This document shows, piece after piece, positions 13,822-17,459 of a stretch of 17,459 bases of DNA. This stretch comes from Acidobacteriota bacterium. GTDB taxonomy: Bacteria > Acidobacteriota > HRBIN11. Numbering within the stretch: the stretch's first letter is position 1; each line of letters starts with the position of its first letter. The DNA lies in assembly GCA_025061865.1 (NCBI GenBank), contig JANXAA010000007.1:1-17459 (forward strand), written 5' to 3'. Position numbers and translations under genes: made by a program. A model generated the notes under the pieces. The model was not told the origin of the DNA. It did not search any database and saw nothing but the letters and a program-made list of their open reading frames with translations.

Positions 13822-15234
13822 ATGAACTCAACTGAAGTGGGGGTAAACGTGTCAAACGTCTGGGGACTTCCGGCACCGCCGGCTTCTGGGGCCGCCGACC
13901 TGTACTGGGAGAATCTGTCTCTTCCGGTGAGCATCACCGTTAGCATGCCCTTTGTCTTGATGCTGGGGGCTATCGCCGTCCTGCCCCTGGCCTTTCCGCA
14001 TTGGTGGGAATCGAACCGCAACAAGGCATGGATCAGCCTGGCCTTGGGCCTCCCGACCCTGGCCTACCTACTGAGCTTCGTGCCCGAGGGCTTAGCGTTG
14101 GTCTTCCATACGGCCGTCGATTACGTGGCCTTCGTGACCCTCTTGACGGCCCTGTATGTCATCTCGGGGGGTATCTACATTCGGGGGACCCTGGCCGGGA
14201 CGCCCCTGACGAATACCGCCCTGCTGGGGATTGGGGCCGTGGCGGCCAGCTTCATTGGCACGACGGGTGCCTCGATGATCCTGATCCGACCCCTCCTGCG
14301 GGCAAATCACCGGCGGCGGCATAAGCTCCACACAGTTATCTTCTTTATCTTCATCGTGTCCAACTGCGGGGGCCTCTTGACCCCGCTCGGGGACCCACCT
14401 CTGTTCTTGGGCTTCTTGCGGGGCGTACCTTTCTATTGGACGTTTCGCCTCTGGGCCGAATGGGTCCTCGTAAACGGCCTACTCCTGGCCCTTTATAACT
14501 TCCTGGACCAGTACTGGCTGAATCGAGAGGAAACGGAAAACCGCCGGGCCCTGCTGGAGGAAATTACAAGGGCCGAGCGACCGATCTCTATCGAAGGCCG
14601 CCATAACTTCGTCTACCTGATGGGTGTAATGGGGACAATCCTGTTGGTCGGATACATGGGCCGGGTCGCCGGTTGGTCTGACGTCTGGCAGAAGATCGTT
14701 CAGACCATTGTCATGGCGACCTTGGCCGTCTTGGCCTGGTGGACGACGCCCCGGCGAATTTATGAGCAAAACCACTTTACGTTCCATCCCCCTATCGAGG
14801 TCGCCGTCGTCTTCGGAGGCATCTTCGCCACGATGATACCTGTCCTGCAAATCTTGGCTCATTGGGGTGACCGCCTGGGCGTCGTCTACCCCTGGCAGTT
14901 CTTTTGGATGACAGGCGTACTCTCCAGTTTCCTGGACAATGCGCCGACCTACCTGACCTTTGCCAGCTTAGCCAGCGGTCTTATGCATACAGACCCTATG
15001 AATCTGGCCGAGCTGACCCGTACGGCGGACGGGGAGTTCTTACTCCGGGCCATCTCGTGCGGTGCTGTCTTCATGGGTGCGAATACTTACATCGGTAATG
15101 CCCCGAACTTCATGGTTCGCTCCATTGCGGAGGAACAGCGCATCCGGATGCCCTCATTTCTGGGTTACATGCGGTGGTCTATCCTTTTCCTGTTCCCTCT
15201 GTGGGTTTTGGTGACCCTCGTCTTCTTCCGGTAA
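13822..15234 (+). CDS. Na+/H+ antiporter of the ion transporter superfamily
   Basis: A 470-residue membrane protein with about 12 hydrophobic helices. The two half-site signatures of the NhaD/ArsB-type ion transporter superfamily are clear. The first half has IGTTGASMILIRPLL followed by NCGGLLTPLGDPPLFLGF; the second has SSFLDNAPTYLTF followed by GANTYIGNAPNFMV. Such proteins exchange Na+ for H+ or carry anions across the inner membrane. Na+/H+ exchange is the most likely, and the substrate is inferred. I keep the ATG at 13822; a GTG at 13849 preceded by GGGGGT is an alternative that would shorten it by nine residues before the first helix. It is convergent with the WD40 gene. Confidence 0.88.
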   Translation: MNSTEVGVNVSNVWGLPAPPASGAADLYWENLSLPVSITVSMPFVLMLGAIAVLPLAFPHWWESNRNKAWISLALGLPTLAYLLSFVPEGLALVFHTAVDYVAFVTLLTALYVISGGIYIRGTLAGTPLTNTALLGIGAVAASFIGTTGASMILIRPLLRANHRRRHKLHTVIFFIFIVSNCGGLLTPLGDPPLFLGFLRGVPFYWTFRLWAEWVLVNGLLLALYNFLDQYWLNREETENRRALLEEITRAERPISIEGRHNFVYLMGVMGTILLVGYMGRVAGWSDVWQKIVQTIVMATLAVLAWWTTPRRIYEQNHFTFHPPIEVAVVFGGIFATMIPVLQILAHWGDRLGVVYPWQFFWMTGVLSSFLDNAPTYLTFASLASGLMHTDPMNLAELTRTADGEFLLRAISCGAVFMGANTYIGNAPNFMVRSIAEEQRIRMPSFLGYMRWSILFLFPLWVLVTLVFFR

Positions 15235-15395
15235 GCCGGTAGGTCCCAGGGAAGGGGCCCCAAAGGCGGAGACCTCGAACTGTGAAGGGCCTTGGCTGTC
15301 AGACTCTGCGGGTTGTCAAAATGAGTTCCTTACATTCGGGCTTGGGGTCAGGTATTCGGCGTCAAAAGCCCGGGTCAGGTTTTCCCTGCCCTTGA
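15235..15395. other. Convergent gap with GGGTCAGG repeats
   Basis: 160 bp between convergent genes. It has GGGGTCAGG (15344-15352), GGTATTCGGCGTCA (15351-15364) and a hairpin (15372-15391), all related to the element at 3178-3209. No gene. Confidence 0.5.
15372..15391 (-). terminator. Candidate terminator of WD40 gene
   Basis: On the minus strand GGGCAGG, a GAAAA loop and CCTGACCC pair over seven positions with one bulge, followed by GGGCTTTTG. It lies just after the WD40 stop. The T-run is short and displaced, so the call is tentative. Confidence 0.4.
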
Positions 15396-16529
15396 TCATT
15401 CAACTCCCGGCAATTTCAGCCTGACAAGGTGCTGGGCGGATCTGCGCGGGTCGGTCCTTACGACTTCCCACACTCGAATCCATCCCTCCATGCCCCCGCT
15501 GGCCAGCTCGCATCGGTTCGAGAAGGCCAGGGCGAGGACGGCCTGGGCATGGTCCCGCTGTTCATCGAGGACCGTGAGCTGCTCCCCGTCCCACTGCCAG
15601 AGCCGGACCCATCGGTCTGTCCCGGCGGTCGCGACCCAGAGGGCCCCGGTGTCGGGACCCGAGGCTCGGGACTGAGGGCCATGGGCCGTAGAATTGCCCG
15701 AATCCGAGGATTCGGCGACGCAAGTCGTGACCTGCGTGACCCACCCCCGATGGGCGGCTTCTTTCCAAAGGAGCCGACCGTCAGCCCGCCGCCAGATGTG
15801 GAGCATGCCACTCGTGTCGCCTGAGGCGACGACGGCATCGGTCACGAAGGCGACCGTCCGGACCGGGCGGCCATGGCCGATATAGGCGGTCTGACGCTGG
15901 CCGTCGGGGACCGACCAGACGAAGACAGTCCCGTCCTCCCCCGCCGAGGCCAGCCAGCGGCGGTCCGGCGAGACGGCTAAGTCGATGACAGCGCCCGTAG
16001 GACCCTCCCATCGACCCCCTGGAGTCTCGCTCTGGACCGACCAGACCATGATGGCGCGGTCCCGTCCTCCGCTGAATACAAGACCCGCCTCGGGGATCAC
16101 GGCGAGGGCCTCGACATCGCTGGCGTGTCGACCCAAGGCTGTCCACTCACCAGCCGGCAGACGCCATAGCAGGACTTGATCTTCCCGGCCTGCCGTCACA
16201 AAGCGTTCGGCGTCCAGGACGGCTACAGCGAACATCGAACCCATCCCGGGATTCCACTGACCGACCAGCGAGGGCCGTCGGTCCGGCGTCCACTGCCAGA
16301 GGCGGACGCTGTCGTCAGCCCCGACGGAGACCAGCCGTCGGCCGCCGGGCCACCAGGCAATCCCATAGACCCAGCTCGGATGCGCCTGCCAAGCGTGGAG
16401 GACCCGCAAGCTCCGTCGAGCCGTCGCGGATCCCTCGACGCAAACACCAGGGGCACGGGGTGAAGAGCAAAGAGCATCGAGCCCCGGACACAGGACAAAG
16501 AGTATACCCACAAGGCCTACACGCCGCAT
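15396..16529 (-). CDS. Exported WD40-repeat protein (seven blades)
   Basis: A 377-residue protein with a short N-terminal hydrophobic stretch (MRRVGLVGILFVLC...) suggesting export. Seven WD-type repeats end in VRLWQW (75-80), VLLWRL (119-124), IMVWSV (160-165), VFVWSV (202-207), LHIWRR (243-248), VRLWQW (308-313) and IRVWEV (351-356). This is enough for one closed propeller. Repeat 6 carries a low-complexity Ser/Gly/Thr insert at about 273-296. No catalytic motif is present; the family provides binding platforms, and a partner is not evident. The frame is open to 16592, but that region is hairpin and heptamer repeat, so I start at the ATG at 16529. Confidence 0.85.
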   Translation of the reverse strand: MRRVGLVGILFVLCPGLDALCSSPRAPGVCVEGSATARRSLRVLHAWQAHPSWVYGIAWWPGGRRLVSVGADDSVRLWQWTPDRRPSLVGQWNPGMGSMFAVAVLDAERFVTAGREDQVLLWRLPAGEWTALGRHASDVEALAVIPEAGLVFSGGRDRAIMVWSVQSETPGGRWEGPTGAVIDLAVSPDRRWLASAGEDGTVFVWSVPDGQRQTAYIGHGRPVRTVAFVTDAVVASGDTSGMLHIWRRADGRLLWKEAAHRGWVTQVTTCVAESSDSGNSTAHGPQSRASGPDTGALWVATAGTDRWVRLWQWDGEQLTVLDEQRDHAQAVLALAFSNRCELASGGMEGWIRVWEVVRTDPRRSAQHLVRLKLPGVE

Positions 16530-16545
16530 CCTAAACCCCGAAGCT

Positions 16546-16563
16546 CTCGCTCTAAAGAGCGGG
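16546..16563 (+). repeat. CCCGCTC-type hairpin, copy before array IV
   Basis: CTCGCTC, loop TAAA, GAGCGGG: seven pairs, one of them T-G. The arm sequence matches the family at 6795, 9457 and 13681. The heptamer array starts about 10 nt later, the same order and distance as at 13681-13744. Confidence 0.6.
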
Positions 16564-16573
16564 CCGGGAAGCG

Positions 16574-16608
16574 TATGTCTTGCATCCTGCATCTTGTATC
16601 CTGTATCA
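16574..16608 (+). repeat. TGYATCY heptamer array IV (upstream of sodC)
   Basis: Four clean units at 16581-16608 (TGCATCC, TGCATCT, TGTATCC, TGTATCA) preceded by a poorer TATGTCT. It reads in the direction of sodC and ends 30 nt before its ATG. The WD40 gene, in the other direction, starts about 45 nt on the other side. Confidence 0.87.
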
Positions 16609-16638
16609 TGCCCCCATTGTCCTGGGGAGAAATCGGCG

Positions 16639-17193
16639 ATGTGGAACCTTCACTTTTTGACAAGACCTGCCTTGGGACTTGTCGTCTGGGCCCTCGGCGC
16701 CCTACCGGTCGAGGCGCAGGCGCCCGCCGGCAAGGCTCAGGCCGTCGCTATCGTGCGAGGCTTCACGAACTCTGACATCCAAGGTACCTTTATCCTAACC
16801 CAGGGAGACGGTAAGTCAGTGCGGGTCACCGGCGAGGTCCGGGGCTTGCCTCCGAAGAGCACCCTGGCCATCCACGTTCATGAGTGGGGCGACTGCCGAA
16901 ATCCGGATGCCTCGGGGGCCCACTTCGACCCCCACAAGAGCGGCAAGCACGGGCACCCGCACGACCCCGTCGGCTCCCATCATGCCGGCGACCTGCCCAA
17001 TCTGGAGACCGATGACCAGGGCGTAGCCCGCATAGACTTCACGACCCAGGCCTTCACGCTCGATATGTCGCCGACGTCCGTCATCGGACGGGCCCTTATC
17101 ATTCATGAAAAAGCCGACGACTATAAGTCGCAACCGGCCGGGGCGGCCGGCGGCCGGATCGCCTGCGGCGTCATCGGTTGGGCTAAACCCTAA
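16639..17193 (+). CDS. sodC: Periplasmic Cu/Zn superoxide dismutase
   Basis: A 184-residue enzyme that dismutes superoxide in the periplasm. A signal peptide ends at about residue 26 (PVEA before QAP). All metal ligands are present by family spacing: His79 and His81 (HVHEWGDC), bridging His95 (GAHFDP), His104 (KHG), His115 and Asp118 (HHAGDLP), and His156 (IIHEKADD). The active-site Arg is Arg173, and the structural disulphide is Cys86-Cys176. The region around 99-115 is unusually rich in His. I start at the ATG at 16639, with GGGGAG at 16624-16629; the frame extends to 16594 only through array IV. A short GC hairpin follows the stop. Confidence 0.95.
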   Translation: MWNLHFLTRPALGLVVWALGALPVEAQAPAGKAQAVAIVRGFTNSDIQGTFILTQGDGKSVRVTGEVRGLPPKSTLAIHVHEWGDCRNPDASGAHFDPHKSGKHGHPHDPVGSHHAGDLPNLETDDQGVARIDFTTQAFTLDMSPTSVIGRALIIHEKADDYKSQPAGAAGGRIACGVIGWAKP

Positions 17194-17208
17194 GGCGCAA
17201 AACCCGTC

Positions 17209-17226
17209 CCGCGCCGATGGGCGCGG
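17209..17226 (+). terminator. Candidate terminator of sodC
   Basis: CCGCGCC (17209-17215), loop GATG, GGCGCGG (17220-17226): a perfect 7-bp GC stem 15 bp after the sodC stop. Only CTTA and, further on, CCTTTAA follow, so the U-tract is poor. Confidence 0.5.
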
Positions 17227-17237
17227 CTTAGGTCCTT

Positions 17238-17255
17238 TAATGTTACTAATGTTAC
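17238..17255. repeat. Tandem 9-bp repeat TAATGTTAC x2
   Basis: TAATGTTAC occurs twice head to tail (17238-17246 and 17247-17255) in an A/T-rich island. It could be a direct binding-site pair or a short duplication. Confidence 0.6.
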
Positions 17256-17289
17256 CCTATCAAGATTTGATTTTGGGGTCAGGGACAGA

Positions 17290-17335
17290 GGTCCGGCGTC
17301 CCGGCCGGTGGAAGCCTGATGCCGGACGCCGGACC
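17290..17335. repeat. Perfect 12-bp inverted repeat
   Basis: GGTCCGGCGTCC (17290-17301) and GGACGCCGGACC (17324-17335) are exact inverted copies around 22 nt. It follows GGGGTCAGG directly and lies between sodC and the CheW-like gene, which ends toward it. No T-run on either side, so REP-type element or attenuated terminator. Confidence 0.6.
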
Positions 17336-17372
17336 GGATAGTTCAAACTCCACGATTCGGCTATACAAAGTG

Positions 17373-17459
17373 CTACAAGGCCAAGAAGCGGTCCTGATCT
17401 AAGACACCAATGACTCGGTCGCCATGTTGTACGATACCCCGCAGGAATTCCGACTTCTC
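17373..17459 (-). CDS. CheW-like chemotaxis coupling protein, C-terminal end only
   Basis: The last 28 residues of a minus-strand protein run off the right edge, ending at TAG (17373-17375). The peptide EFLRGIVQHGDRVIGVLDQD matches the closing strands of CheW domains, where a typical form is FxRGVxxLGDRLIxLLDLDRLL. CheW links chemoreceptors to the kinase CheA; CheA and CheV also end in such a domain, so which it is cannot be told. Only the tail is visible, so the identification rests on pattern alone. Confidence 0.6.
   Translation of the reverse strand, partial: EKSEFLRGIVQHGDRVIGVLDQDRFLAL

Larger units (their letters stand above)
16530..16638. other. Divergent region WD40 gene / sodC with composite repeat
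   Basis: 109 bp shared by two divergent genes. It contains a CTCGCTC-TAAA-GAGCGGG hairpin (16546-16563), heptamer array IV (16574-16608) and the sodC ribosome-binding site (16624-16629). No clear promoter boxes were seen. Confidence 0.6.
17194..17372. other. Repeat-rich region after sodC
   Basis: No gene. It contains a 7-bp hairpin (17209-17226), a 9-bp tandem repeat (17238-17255), GGGGTCAGG (17275-17283) and a perfect 12-bp inverted repeat (17290-17335). An A/T-rich island around 17235-17275 stands out from the surrounding high G+C. Confidence 0.55.

Overview
This 17.5-kb window comes from a bacterial chromosome with clearly high G+C. It carries single-copy housekeeping and envelope genes separated by unusually repeat-rich intergenic DNA. 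Periplasmic-type Cu/Zn superoxide dismutase, two further exported repeat proteins, a Wzt-type polysaccharide-export ATPase and a CheW tail suggest a Gram-negative-type envelope and a chemosensory system. I cannot assign a phylum. Genes in uncultured Acidobacteriota-like thermophiles often look like this, but that is only an impression.

Layout, left to right. 1-294 has no gene I can support. apt (295-837, +) is followed by a 412-bp non-coding stretch full of inverted repeats and then tRNA-Arg(CCU) (1250-1326, +). After about 620 bp without a convincing gene comes pgl (1949-2725, +), which faces a tiny stand-alone CBM48-type glycan-binding protein (2791-3075, -). A 480-bp gap leads to a polyprenyl diphosphate synthase (3558-4472, +), then an exported protein with seven 52-residue repeats and an Ig-like tail (4924-6618, +), then mutY (6848-7960, +). 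A block of minus-strand genes follows: a Wzt-type ABC ATPase (8060-9367), an OPT-family transporter (9579-11540), a double-length ThyX (11831-13375) and tRNA-Leu(CAG) (13385-13470). Finally there are an ion-transporter-superfamily Na+/H+ antiporter (13822-15234, +), an exported seven-repeat WD40 protein (15396-16529, -), sodC (16639-17193, +) and the C-terminal end of a CheW-like protein running off the right edge (17373-17459, -).

Most genes are independent units rather than one pathway: nucleotide supply (apt, thyX), pentose phosphate flux (pgl), isoprenoid precursors (ispA-like), oxidative-damage defence (mutY, sodC) and transport (OPT, antiporter, ABC ATPase).

The most unusual things are: (1) short arrays of a degenerate 7-nt repeat, TGYATCY, in sense orientation just upstream of several start codons, sometimes next to a CCCGCTC-NNNN-GAGCGGG hairpin; (2) a 514-residue ThyX made of two ThyX-like halves that split the signature motif between them; (3) a tRNA-Leu whose encoded CCA end lies only 9 nt before the thyX start, with one good promoter in front of both; and (4) a highly structured intergenic region between apt and tRNA-Arg. 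Several genes have open reading frames running upstream into the repeat arrays, so I moved their starts to internal codons with ribosome-binding sites where the sequence supported it.
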